This document shows positions 8,257 to 16,460 of a stretch of 45,961 nt of DNA, piece after piece. The notes under the pieces are model-generated. The model saw only the letters and a list, made by a program, of their open reading frames with translations. It had not been told where the DNA came from and ran no database searches. Location: NCBI GenBank assembly GCA_041658605.1, contig JBAZZU010000018.1, forward strand, positions 1 to 45,961, in the 5' to 3' direction. Origin of the DNA: JBAZWE01 sp041658605 (lineage in GTDB: Bacteria > Actinomycetota > Thermoleophilia > BMS3ABIN01). Made by a program: the position numbers and the translations under genes. Numbering within the stretch: position 1 is the first letter of the stretch; each line of letters opens with the position of its first letter.

Positions 8257-9273
8257 CTATGGGATCGACGAGACGGCCAGAAGTTTTTCCAGGGCCTGGA
8301 TCTCGTTTCTCGTTCCCACCGTTATCAGCGCGTCATCTTTTTCAAGTGTAGTATCAGGGCTCGGATTGGTGTCAAATGATTCACCAGGTTTTCTGACCGC
8401 GAGCACTGATGCCCCTGTTTGCTGGCGTATCTGGAGATCGCGTATGCTCTTGCCGAGGACTGGCGACTCGGATGTCAGCCGGAATTGTTCTACCCTCAAC
8501 TCGAGCTCTCCGCCGCAGGTGACGACGTCCAGATAATCGCTGACCATTGGTTTGAGCATAAGGGTCGCCATCTCCCTGCCGCCGATAGCGTATGGAGAAA
8601 CAACCTTGTTGGCCCCCGCTTTTTCAAGCTTGCTGATGGATTCCTCGTTATTGCCGCGTGAAACGATCCAGAGGTCGGGGCCTATGACGCGTGCGGAAAG
8701 GGTGACGAAAACATTGTCAGCATCGGAATCCACACAGGCCACGAGCCCCTTGGCTTTGGCTATGCCCGCGCGGAAAAGAACCTCATCTTCCGCGGCATCG
8801 CCTTCGATATGCAGATAGCCGTCTTCCTTGCACCTGCGTATGCTTTCAGGATTGGAATCCACTATTACGAATTCCTCACCCGCCCTGACAAATTCGTTGG
8901 CTACCTGTTCGCCGACCCTTCCATATCCACAGATAAGATAATGCCCAACCAGTTCGGAGATCTTTTTCTTCATGCTGCGTTCCTCCAGTAGATCAGCAAG
9001 ATAACCACCCACAAGAAACTCGATCAGGATACCGAATGCATACAGGAGGGTTCCCACACCCCCGGCAATCAATACAACAGCAAGCATTTTTCCGCCAGCA
9101 GTTGCCAGCGTCGTTCCCATGCCTACGGTGGAAATCAGGCCTATTGTCGTATAGAACGCATCGAGAGCGCCGAAGTTTTCGAGAACCACGAATCCAATCG
9201 TACCGGCCGTCACAATTCCTACCAGAATCACGGTAAGTGCGATTATGCGTTTAAGGGATATTATTGGCTCCAT
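8257..9273 (-). CDS. Potassium-channel-like protein with RCK (TrkA-N/TrkA-C) domains
   Basis: A 338-residue channel of the MthK type: one membrane helix (about 10-32), a pore loop, a second helix (about 60-90), then a Rossmann RCK_N domain (LICGYGRVGEQVANEF near 113, IVDSNPE, GDAAEDEVL) and an RCK_C domain (about 250-335) that normally senses ligand. The selectivity filter reads TVGMG instead of the usual TVGYG or TVGFG. The rest of the fold is intact, so it is probably functional, but ion selectivity is open. No clear Shine-Dalgarno precedes the ATG. It heads the minus-strand run towards argS. Confidence 0.88.
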   Translation of the reverse strand: MEPIISLKRIIALTVILVGIVTAGTIGFVVLENFGALDAFYTTIGLISTVGMGTTLATAGGKMLAVVLIAGGVGTLLYAFGILIEFLVGGYLADLLEERSMKKKISELVGHYLICGYGRVGEQVANEFVRAGEEFVIVDSNPESIRRCKEDGYLHIEGDAAEDEVLFRAGIAKAKGLVACVDSDADNVFVTLSARVIGPDLWIVSRGNNEESISKLEKAGANKVVSPYAIGGREMATLMLKPMVSDYLDVVTCGGELELRVEQFRLTSESPVLGKSIRDLQIRQQTGASVLAVRKPGESFDTNPSPDTTLEKDDALITVGTRNEIQALEKLLAVSSIP

Positions 9274-9321
9274 GACATTGGCAGACCAAGTCTACTCAAT
9301 GCGTCTGTTCTTTTCAACGAA

Positions 9322-9342
9322 ACACCGCCATGAAGGCGGTGT
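9322..9342 (-). terminator. Terminator downstream of the DUF4388 gene
   Basis: A perfect hairpin ACACCGCC/GGCGGTGT with a five-base loop. Read on the minus strand it is followed by TTTCGTT. It lies 28 nt after the DUF4388 stop and separates the two minus-strand units. Confidence 0.65.
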
Positions 9343-9369
9343 CGGAAAAAGGTACATTGTTTGCACATG

Positions 9370-10077
9370 CTAGAGAAAAGGAAGATCACCAACCGGCTCC
9401 TCTTCATCTGTATAGGACTCCGCATCATGTGGGGAGTAGATAGCCTCTCTTACAATGATAGGCATATTGCGCCAGAGGCAGATACCATCCTTAAGGTATT
9501 TGTCTTTCTCAGTTTCAGAGCAATTCGCGGTGCAGCCTGAACAAAGCTCCTCACCAGGCAGTACCATCTTTGCCTTTGATGGCCGCTGGCCCTCATCGAG
9601 TCTCCTGCTTGTCTCAAGCAGGAGATGCTGAACATTGATATGAGGTGAAATAGGGAACACTACCGCCTTGCGAGGCACCACGAACTTGAAGGTGCCTTCA
9701 ACCCAGTTTGACAGTTCCAGTGTATTCTCGTAGGCCTGCTGGGAGATTATCTCAGCCATGGTGGTTTTATCTACAAGGCCGCTGTTCATGAGAGTGATGC
9801 CGAGGAATTCGCGCTTATCGACAAGCGCTGATGACAGGATGACCTTGCGAAGATCAGCCTGTGTGACATGTCCAGCCTTGACTAGTCTTGCGCCCAGGAG
9901 ATGGTCTGAGCGCGGTACCGAGACAGCTTCGATATAGCCGTCTTTCAGGTAGATCGTCGCTCGCTCTTCGTTGTCTTCAAGCTCAAGCAGGCCTGACTTG
10001 CGATAACTTGCCAGAAGCTGCAGGACCATGAAGACCGAGAACTGACTTATTTTTCCCCAGAGAATCAAGATAACCAC
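9370..10077 (-). CDS. DUF4388 (PatA-type) domain protein with a cysteine cluster
   Basis: The first 110 residues match DUF4388: KISQFSVFMVLQLLASYRKSGLLEL, a beta-rich segment YLKDGYIEAVSVPRSDHLLGARLVKAGHVT, then LGITLMNSGLVDKTTM. The domain is common in c-di-GMP and gliding or gas-vesicle signalling proteins. The C-terminal part holds CSGCTANC (about residues 178-185) and a further Cys near 198, in a spacing that could bind a metal or iron-sulfur cluster; this is inference. The start is GTG at 10077, without a clear ribosome binding site; TTG 10068 is also possible. It lies downstream of a diguanylate cyclase, separated by a strong hairpin. Confidence 0.75.
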   Translation of the reverse strand: MVILILWGKISQFSVFMVLQLLASYRKSGLLELEDNEERATIYLKDGYIEAVSVPRSDHLLGARLVKAGHVTQADLRKVILSSALVDKREFLGITLMNSGLVDKTTMAEIISQQAYENTLELSNWVEGTFKFVVPRKAVVFPISPHINVQHLLLETSRRLDEGQRPSKAKMVLPGEELCSGCTANCSETEKDKYLKDGICLWRNMPIIVREAIYSPHDAESYTDEEEPVGDLPFL

Positions 10078-10201
10078 ACAAGGGATAGAGGGTGAATCGG
10101 ACTCATCTGCTCATAAAAAATATCGGCACAAAAAGAATTGCTCTTTATCGGGGTCAGGCGCGTGCAAGTCAGACAGGTTTTTGGGGAGTCCTGTAAATAC
10201 A

Positions 10202-10240
10202 TTTATTCGGGGGGACCCCATGAAGCCCCCCCCGAATAAA
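10202..10240 (-). terminator. Strong GC-rich hairpin between the diguanylate cyclase and DUF4388 genes
   Basis: TTTATTCGGGGGG (10202-10214) pairs with CCCCCCGAATAAA (10228-10240). The A/T-rich ends of the stem act as the U-tract on either strand, so it is a terminator for the diguanylate cyclase gene and may be bidirectional. Confidence 0.75.
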
Positions 10241-10297
10241 TTAGAAGCGATAATCATATGGATGATGTTATTCGCAATTACGTGAAGCGTGTATGAA

Positions 10298-11239
10298 TCA
10301 GCTGCCTTCGAGTCCCAGGGCTCCATGGTGCGCCTTATGGTACTGGGCCATCTCCTCGTTTTCCAGTTCCACATCACCAGTGTATACCTGGTTCTTGCCG
10401 CGCTTCTTGGCCTGATACATGCGTGCATCCGCGATCTGGACGAGTTTGTCGCCCGAATCGGCATCATGGCCGAATGTCGCGATACCAACACATACGGTCA
10501 CGCTTCTTTTTACATTCGGATCGGCGAAGGTGGAGCATCTCTCCTCGATGCTTGACCTGAGCCTTTCGGCGACGCGGCATGCGGTGTCGAAATCGCAACC
10601 TAGGATGAGGGTGAACTCCTCACCGCCATACCGGGAGGCAATATCTTCGCCACGAGCTTCCTGTGTGATTGTCTGCGCCACCTTCTGCAGCACGTAATCA
10701 CCTTCCTGGTGTCCGAACTGATCGTTGTACTGCTTGAAGTCGTCGATGTCCAGAAATACTACCGTCAGGTTAGTGCCATCAGTCTTGAGGTTGCTTACCT
10801 TGTTGACAAGATAAGTCTGAAAAAACCCGTGCGTGTACAGGGAGGTCAGATCGTCGGTAGTTGACTGACGCTTGAGTTTCAGTGTTTCCTTATGCTCGCT
10901 TGTAAAGAGATAGTAGAAACCGATTGCGAACATAAGCACGAATACGAACTCCGTGGCTTCATATACAACTGGAAGGTTAATCAAGCCGAATTCATTCATC
11001 ATCGAAACACTCATCGCAATTCCGAATGAAATGGCCGCAAGGCTGAGAAACAGCCATGATCTTTTTCTTACATCGCGTCCGATTGAAGGCAGAATACGTA
11101 CGGCGAAGTAAAATGCGACAAGAGCAAGCACCATGCTGGAGAATTCAAAAACGATTCCGAGCAGCTCCTCCTCTTCCTCAGCCGCCTCTTCACTCGCCTG
11201 GGCTACAACTGTGAGAAATGTTGATAACACTGTACTCAT
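10298..11239 (-). CDS. Membrane-bound diguanylate cyclase (GGDEF)
   Basis: A 313-residue enzyme. An acidic N-terminus (EEAAEEEEE) is followed by three hydrophobic helices (about 27-50, 60-80, 88-112), then a GGDEF domain starting TTDDLTSLYTHGFF. The active site is RYGGEEF (GGEEF at 205-209) and the I-site RGED lies five residues upstream, so it should be active and feedback inhibited. The acidic tail after ELENEEMAQYHKAHH is not part of the domain. GGAGGGGG sits just before the ATG. It is followed by a strong terminator and preceded by the HD-GYP gene, giving a synthesis/degradation pair. Confidence 0.93.
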   Translation of the reverse strand: MSTVLSTFLTVVAQASEEAAEEEEELLGIVFEFSSMVLALVAFYFAVRILPSIGRDVRKRSWLFLSLAAISFGIAMSVSMMNEFGLINLPVVYEATEFVFVLMFAIGFYYLFTSEHKETLKLKRQSTTDDLTSLYTHGFFQTYLVNKVSNLKTDGTNLTVVFLDIDDFKQYNDQFGHQEGDYVLQKVAQTITQEARGEDIASRYGGEEFTLILGCDFDTACRVAERLRSSIEERCSTFADPNVKRSVTVCVGIATFGHDADSGDKLVQIADARMYQAKKRGKNQVYTGDVELENEEMAQYHKAHHGALGLEGS

Positions 11240-11321
11240 TTTCCCCCTCCGGATTCATGTAGATTTACTGATGACATTAACTGCAGCCGACACTAGTTGA
11301 TAACACTTTCTTTTCGGTGTT

Positions 11322-11342
11322 AAAAATACGCTGCTTTAGCAG
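11322..11342 (-). terminator. Short terminator after the HD-GYP gene
   Basis: On the minus strand CTGCTAAAGCAG is followed by CG and TATTTTT. It lies 14 nt after the HD-GYP stop. The stem is only five pairs, so efficiency may be low; a second hairpin AACAC/GTGTT follows. Confidence 0.5.
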
Positions 11343-11356
11343 GAGAAAATTGGGAA

Positions 11357-13783
11357 TCAGGCTCCCAGCCTAATCTCTCTGCGGGATTGTCCATCCGTAT
11401 TGATGATCCTTGAAAAGACATTCACTATTCTTTCATCGAACTGTGTCCCCATATTCCTCTGAAGCTCGTCGAGGGCCATCTGATTGGTGAGGGCCTTGCG
11501 GTAAGGACGGTCTGACGTCATCGCCTCGAACGCGTCTGCGACAAACAGTATCCTTGCCCCAAGAGGGATTTCCTCGCCCGTAAGATGGTCCGGATATCCT
11601 TTGCCGTCATAGCGTTCGTGATGATGGCGGACAATAGACTGTACCGGGTATGGGAAATTCACCGGTTTCAGAATACGCTCGCTGAGTATCGGATGTTTCT
11701 TTATAACGCCGAATTCTTCCACGGTGAGTTTGCCTGGTTTTGACAGGATGGCATCCGGGATGCCGATCTTTCCGACATCATGCAGGTATCCCGCGTAACG
11801 GATCGTCTGCAGCTCGTCTCCTTCGAGTCCCAGTCCACGTGCAATCGCTTCGGCGTAGAGAGAAACCTGCTCCGAATGGCCGCGAGTATAGGTGTCCTTG
11901 GCGTCAATGGTCTCCGCAAGCGACCTTATGGTTCCCACGAACGCATCTTCAAGGTTCTCGTAGATACGCGCGTTTTCGATTGCGATCGCGGCTTCGTTGG
12001 ACGCGGTAGTCAACAGCTCGATTTCATCCTGCTTGAACTCACGCGGCTCAGCAAAGTAGATACAGATAACGCCTATGCTCTGGCCCTTGGATAAGAGCGG
12101 AAGAGCTATCAGTGATGAATAGCCCTGTACTGAAGCGACATGACGCCAGAACTCATAGTTCTGGTCCATCTGGGTGTTGGTTACCTTGAAAGGCACCTGC
12201 TTGGTGAAAGCCATTCCAAGCGGGCCGACTCCCACCGGTATTCTCCGTTTCTTGTTGATGGTCCAGACGTATTCGGCTGAAAGATTGTAACTGGCGACAA
12301 TATTCAGATTACGGCCGTTTTCATCCGGCAGGAGGACGGACGCAAACTGAGCGCCTATCGGATTACCGACTCGTTGCGCCACGACACTTATGACTTCCTG
12401 GTAGTCGAGAGTCGAAGTAAATGCCTGGCTCATATTGTGCACCGCTGACAGTTCTTTTACGTGCCATTCTGTTTTTTCGTACAGCTGTGCATTCTCAATG
12501 GCTACTGCCGCCTGGTTCATGAGCGTCTGATAAAATTCAATCTTCTTTGCCGAGAAAGGCGTACGGTCCCAATGCCTGACTTCGCCCAGCGTTACAACGC
12601 CGATTGCTTCATCCTTGGCTATCAGGGGCAGGAGCAGGGCTGACTGTGTATCGGGCGTAAGGGCCCACTCCCACTCCGTCTCCGTCCCCTCGACGGATAT
12701 TTGACCATCGCGGCGCAGTATCTCAGGCTTCATCGACTCCAGAATCCCGGCGTGATGGTGTGCCTGCGTGAGATCGATATCGTCACCTATACCGTAGTCC
12801 CAGTTGGCAATTTCGCGAGTTGGTGAGGATGCTTTGACTACGAGAGTATTGTTCGCTTTGTCGAACAGCGAAATCCGGCAATAGGTTACCTTGTGGGAGA
12901 CAGCTATCTTTTCACATAGTATCTGCAGGATTTTATCAACATGCAGCGCTGATGAAACCGCTACACTCGCTTCGAGCAGGAGCTTTACTTCCTCGTCACG
13001 GGAATCCAGTGAACTTGTCAGGTTATCAAAGGCAGTCGCCAGATTTCCGATTTCATCGTTCCTGTCAGCTCTGACCGGGTTGACCCAGTCGGTAAAACCA
13101 ATGTCCTCCGTGGCGGCTGTAAGTCTTTTTACCGGATTGATAAAGAGCCTGTTCAGCGTTATGTAGAGGACAGCCAGAAGACACAGGAGGCCGAGATTAG
13201 TGATGATAGCGAAGCGCAATTGCTGGTTGAAAATCAGGCTGTCCCGTGGAGTCGCATCAAGGTAAATACCTACAGACCCAATCGTTTGTCCGACCGTATT
13301 ATGAAGAGGCGCAATCATCTCAAGGTTTCCCTTTTCCGATGATGAATTGTTATGTCCTTCCCCCTCTTCTTCAAACAAAATTGACTCGTTTGTATATATT
13401 GGTTTGGAATCAGCATCTTCGGCCAAGGCACCAATTGCCGCCTGGTCGCTGCTTGCGATTGTGGAGATGTTATTATCGGCTGGCGTCGACCCCGGGATTC
13501 CTACCGGAGCGTAAACTGAAATCTTTGTGACTTCCGGATTGTTGGGCATCAGGGCATCGATTTCAATTTGTAGATGCGAGCTCACTTGCTGGTCGTCTGA
13601 ATGGGAAATACTGGCCTCGAGAAAGCTGGCGATGGCCTGTGCCCGGTGCTGGTACTCACGGTTGATCGCGTCAGAGAGATAGTTCGAGGTAAGGACAGTG
13701 AGAGTGGCAGAAAGCGTCACCACTGCCAAGATGATGATTATAGACAGCTTGCCTCGCAAGCCGATCCGGGATTTTATGCTCAC
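11357..13783 (-). CDS. Sensor HAMP-GAF-GAF-HD-GYP cyclic-di-GMP phosphodiesterase
   Basis: An 808-residue membrane sensor that should hydrolyse cyclic di-GMP. Order: TM1 (about 14-35), an extracytoplasmic sensor region (36-185), TM2 (about 190-212), HAMP (NRLFINPVKRLTAATEDI onward), GAF1 (about 275-430), GAF2 (about 450-600), and HD-GYP (about 610-800). The catalytic HD is H668-D669 in YLHDVGKIG, and HHHERYDGKGYPDHL carries the GYP motif; RGHSEQV and PYRKAL are also conserved. HD-GYP enzymes usually carry di- or tri-iron/manganese sites. It probably opposes the adjacent cyclase. Downstream of nifU but 127 nt away, so probably independently transcribed. Confidence 0.95.
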   Translation of the reverse strand: MSIKSRIGLRGKLSIIIILAVVTLSATLTVLTSNYLSDAINREYQHRAQAIASFLEASISHSDDQQVSSHLQIEIDALMPNNPEVTKISVYAPVGIPGSTPADNNISTIASSDQAAIGALAEDADSKPIYTNESILFEEEGEGHNNSSSEKGNLEMIAPLHNTVGQTIGSVGIYLDATPRDSLIFNQQLRFAIITNLGLLCLLAVLYITLNRLFINPVKRLTAATEDIGFTDWVNPVRADRNDEIGNLATAFDNLTSSLDSRDEEVKLLLEASVAVSSALHVDKILQILCEKIAVSHKVTYCRISLFDKANNTLVVKASSPTREIANWDYGIGDDIDLTQAHHHAGILESMKPEILRRDGQISVEGTETEWEWALTPDTQSALLLPLIAKDEAIGVVTLGEVRHWDRTPFSAKKIEFYQTLMNQAAVAIENAQLYEKTEWHVKELSAVHNMSQAFTSTLDYQEVISVVAQRVGNPIGAQFASVLLPDENGRNLNIVASYNLSAEYVWTINKKRRIPVGVGPLGMAFTKQVPFKVTNTQMDQNYEFWRHVASVQGYSSLIALPLLSKGQSIGVICIYFAEPREFKQDEIELLTTASNEAAIAIENARIYENLEDAFVGTIRSLAETIDAKDTYTRGHSEQVSLYAEAIARGLGLEGDELQTIRYAGYLHDVGKIGIPDAILSKPGKLTVEEFGVIKKHPILSERILKPVNFPYPVQSIVRHHHERYDGKGYPDHLTGEEIPLGARILFVADAFEAMTSDRPYRKALTNQMALDELQRNMGTQFDERIVNVFSRIINTDGQSRREIRLGA

Positions 13784-13910
13784 CTGATTGCGCCCCTAAA
13801 AGTATTGCATATAGACCTGCCCGTGGTCCTGATAAGTAATCGGCCACAGGTGAAATGGCTTTAGCGCGGGATTTATGCTCCCAGGGGTTTAACCAGACTC
13901 AACATATTTA

Positions 13911-14288
13911 TTATTTATCTGCCTGCTTTGCCCTGTAGTCTTCGATCGCCTTCTTAAGGCCATCCGATGCCAGGTTCGAGCAGTGCATCTTCTGCGGCGG
14001 CAAACCACCCAGGGCGTCCGCTACAGCCTTCTTCGATATCTCCTGGGCTTCGACCAGGGTTTTGCCTTTTGCCATTTCGGTCACCATGCTGCTGGTAGCT
14101 ATGGCCGCGCCGCATCCGAGGGTCTTGAACTTGACGTCCTCGATCGTCTCGTTGTCCCCCACCTTGATGGTTATGCGCATGACGTCGCCACATTGAGGAT
14201 TTCCAACCTCGCCGACACCGTCAGGATTCTCAACCTCACCCATATTGCGTGGATTCTGAAAATGGTCCATTACCTGTTCTGTGTACAT
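13911..14288 (-). CDS. nifU: Fe-S cluster assembly scaffold, NifU/IscU type
   Basis: A 125-residue U-type scaffold on which NifS-derived sulfur and iron form a [2Fe-2S] cluster. The three cluster cysteines are in place: C33 (GNPQCGD), C59 (TLGCGAAIATSSM) and C103 (KMHCSNLASDGL). The N-terminus VMDHFQNPRNMGE is typical. It lacks the C-terminal extra domains of full-length nitrogenase NifU. It follows nifS by 40 nt with a GGAGG-like site and ends the Fe-S operon. Confidence 0.95.
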   Translation of the reverse strand: MYTEQVMDHFQNPRNMGEVENPDGVGEVGNPQCGDVMRITIKVGDNETIEDVKFKTLGCGAAIATSSMVTEMAKGKTLVEAQEISKKAVADALGGLPPQKMHCSNLASDGLKKAIEDYRAKQADK

Positions 14289-14328
14289 CGTCTTCCTCCA
14301 ATTCGGGATTGGGTTATATTACAAAGGC

Positions 14329-15567
14329 CTAGCATGAAGATTCGCAGTCACAGTCCTCTGAATCAGCGCTTGCACACTGTTTGGCGCCTCTTTTATAGAC
14401 TGGCGACATGCTTCTCAGCCTTTCGGCTACCTCAAAAAGTGCATTTAATGCGTAGTCGGCGTCTTCCCTGGTGTTTTCCCTGGAAAGGCTGATCCGTACT
14501 GAACCATGCGCCAGCTCTGCCGGGACGCCCAGAGACAGAAGGATATGAGATGGTTCGAGGGTGCCGGATACACAGGCTGACCCGGTTGAGACGAATATCG
14601 CCCTCGCATCCTCCGCTGTCGGGTAGGAGAGTGAAAGCATGATTGACTCGCCTTCGATCCCCTCGATAGAGTAATTCACGTTATTCGGCAACCTTTTTGT
14701 GCGATGGCCGTTGAGGCGGATATCTTCCAGATTGGCTTCGATCTTCTCCATGATGTAGTCTCTGAGCCCCGCCATGCGCTGCGATTCAGCCTTGAGGTTC
14801 TTACGCGCCAGTTCGGCGGCTTTTCCCAGTCCGACGATACCGGGCACGTTGTGAGTTCCCGCCCGGCGCTTCTTCTCCTGTCCTCCTCCATGGATAAGCG
14901 GGGATATCCTGACCCCCCGGCGGGCAAATAGTGCGCCTACGCCTTTTGGGCCGTAGAATTTATGACCGGAGATAGACATCAGGTCGCATGAAAGTTCCTC
15001 AACATCTACCGGGATGTGGCCTACTGTTTGAGCGGCGTTTACGTGAAAGGCGACCCCCGCTTCTCTTGCGATTGCGCCGATTTCGGCGATCGGCTGGATC
15101 GTCCCGATTTCGTGATTTCCATGGACGATGGAAATCAGGACGGTATCTTCCCTGATGGCCGCCTTCACATCGGCCGGGTCCACGAGGCCATCGCTGTCGA
15201 CGGGCAGGTACGTGACCTCCCATCCCTTCTTTTCCATGTATCTGCAGGGCAACAAAATCGAATGGTGTTCTGCCTGCTCGGTGATTATATGCCTGCCCTT
15301 GCTTTCAAGGGCGTCACAGACGCCTTTGATGGCCCAGTTGTTCGACTCGGTAGCCCCACTTGTGAAATAGAGGTCTTTTGCCTCTGAGCCGATCAGGTCT
15401 GCCAGCTGCTGCCTGGCCTGTTCGATCGCCTGTTTCGCCTGGGCGCCGAAAGCATAGAGGGTCGCCGGACTGCCGTAATTATCCCCAAGCCATGGCATCA
15501 TTGCTTCGAGGACCTCAGGGTCCGTGCGTGTCGTTGCAGCATTGTCCAGGAATATGTCCTGATTCAT
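14329..15567 (-). CDS. nifS: Cysteine desulfurase, NifS/IscS type, with Cys-rich tail
   Basis: PLP enzyme that takes sulfur from cysteine and passes it as persulfide to NifU or TusA. It begins IFLDNAATTRTDPEVLEAM, binds PLP through the lysine in SISGHKFYGPKGVGALF (about residue 203), has HGGGQEKKRRAGTHN, and carries the persulfide cysteine in STGSACVSGTLEPSHILLSLG (about residue 325). The last 16 residues hold five cysteines (QC..DCDCESSC), unlike standard NifS tails; they may bind metal or relay sulfur. The length of 412 aa is slightly long because of this tail. It lies between the Rrf2-TusA fusion gene and nifU. Confidence 0.95.
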   Translation of the reverse strand: MNQDIFLDNAATTRTDPEVLEAMMPWLGDNYGSPATLYAFGAQAKQAIEQARQQLADLIGSEAKDLYFTSGATESNNWAIKGVCDALESKGRHIITEQAEHHSILLPCRYMEKKGWEVTYLPVDSDGLVDPADVKAAIREDTVLISIVHGNHEIGTIQPIAEIGAIAREAGVAFHVNAAQTVGHIPVDVEELSCDLMSISGHKFYGPKGVGALFARRGVRISPLIHGGGQEKKRRAGTHNVPGIVGLGKAAELARKNLKAESQRMAGLRDYIMEKIEANLEDIRLNGHRTKRLPNNVNYSIEGIEGESIMLSLSYPTAEDARAIFVSTGSACVSGTLEPSHILLSLGVPAELAHGSVRISLSRENTREDADYALNALFEVAERLRSMSPVYKRGAKQCASADSEDCDCESSC

Positions 15568-15614
15568 GTCATGTCTCCCTTGATTCGAATATCCTTTTAT
15601 TCCCGTTTGAGTGT

Positions 15615-16292
15615 CTAAACAAGCTTGCGTATCAGAAATTTCATCTGGTCGCCGAACTCTTCGCGGCCCATGAATTCATTGCCGGTGCCCATGCACCACG
15701 CGGGAATGTCCGCTTTTGCGCCTTCATCGTCGGCCCATACTTCCAGAATCTGGCCCGAATCAAGCTTTCGCATCTTTTCAGTGATCTTTACGATCGGCAT
15801 CGGGCAGTGGATGCCGATGCAATCGAGTTTTACGTCAGGGTTGAGCTCATTTCCCGCTTGATGGCCGTTGTTGACCGATCCCCTTCCCGAAAGGATGTCC
15901 TTGAGGCTGGTACTGCCGAGAACATCTTCGTTTGCGCTCTTAAGCTGGGACCAGACGCCTACGAGCCCGCATGTGTCAAAGCGCTGACAGTCGCTATCTG
16001 AGTCAACTCCGGCGCATGTGGTCGGCGAAACAGGGCCCTGGAGGATGGTTATCACGTCCAGGAGACTTATTTCCCTTGGGTCGATTTTCAGCATATATCC
16101 GCCGGACGGCCCTCTGTTGCTGTTGAGAAGGCCACCGTTGACCAGCTGGCGCAGCACCTGGGTCAGATATGGAAGGGGTATCTGCTGCCGCTCCGCAATT
16201 CCCGACCGCGAGACGGGCTTGTCGTCATCGTTGTTCAGGGCTATATCCATAAGCGCCCTGAGGCCGTATTCGCTTTTTGATGAAATCAGCAT
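15615..16292 (-). CDS. Rrf2 transcription factor fused to a TusA sulfurtransferase domain
   Basis: Residues 1-135 are an IscR-like Rrf2 regulator: KSEYGLRALMDIALN, the winged helix around 30-65 with NRGPSGGYML, and three cysteines at 93, 102 and 108 that could hold an Fe-S cluster. Residues 155-225 are a full TusA/SirA domain (VKLDCIGIHCPMPIVKI) with the sulfur-accepting cysteine C163 in CPMP. One open frame joins them through a Gly/Asn-rich linker. Both halves look intact. It heads nifS-nifU and its promoter lies among TTGTATA repeats, so autoregulation is likely. I infer it couples sulfur load (persulfide on TusA) to control of Fe-S assembly. The ATG lacks a Shine-Dalgarno and may be leaderless. 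Confidence 0.92.
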   Translation of the reverse strand: MLISSKSEYGLRALMDIALNNDDDKPVSRSGIAERQQIPLPYLTQVLRQLVNGGLLNSNRGPSGGYMLKIDPREISLLDVITILQGPVSPTTCAGVDSDSDCQRFDTCGLVGVWSQLKSANEDVLGSTSLKDILSGRGSVNNGHQAGNELNPDVKLDCIGIHCPMPIVKITEKMRKLDSGQILEVWADDEGAKADIPAWCMGTGNEFMGREEFGDQMKFLIRKLV

Positions 16293-16300
16293 ATTGAAGG

Positions 16301-16329
16301 ATTCTATAATTGTATATTTGTATAGTCAA
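16301..16329 (-). promoter_or_regulatory. Sigma-70-type promoter of the rrf2-tusA/nifS/nifU operon
   Basis: Minus-strand TTGACT (16324-16329) and TAGAAT (16301-16306) are separated by exactly 17 nt. The expected transcription start falls at or within about 3 nt of the ATG (16292), and there is no ribosome binding site, so the first mRNA is probably leaderless. Confidence 0.75.
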
Positions 16330-16340
16330 CAATTATACAA
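16310..16340. promoter_or_regulatory. TTGTATA half-site array, probable Rrf2 operator
   Basis: TTGTATA occurs at 16310-16316 and 16318-16324, and its inverse TATACAA at 16334-16340. The last two form an inverted repeat with a 9-nt spacer that covers the -35 box. The position predicts repression by the Rrf2-TusA protein. Confidence 0.65.
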
Positions 16341-16460
16341 AGGTATTTCCCTGACCCAGCGACAATCAAACTTAAGCTGTCCATCCGGCCAGCTAGGGAC
16401 GGGCATCGGTCTGCCTTGAGGCTGGTTATTGTGAGAATTTACTTATGTCCTGCTGGCTGG

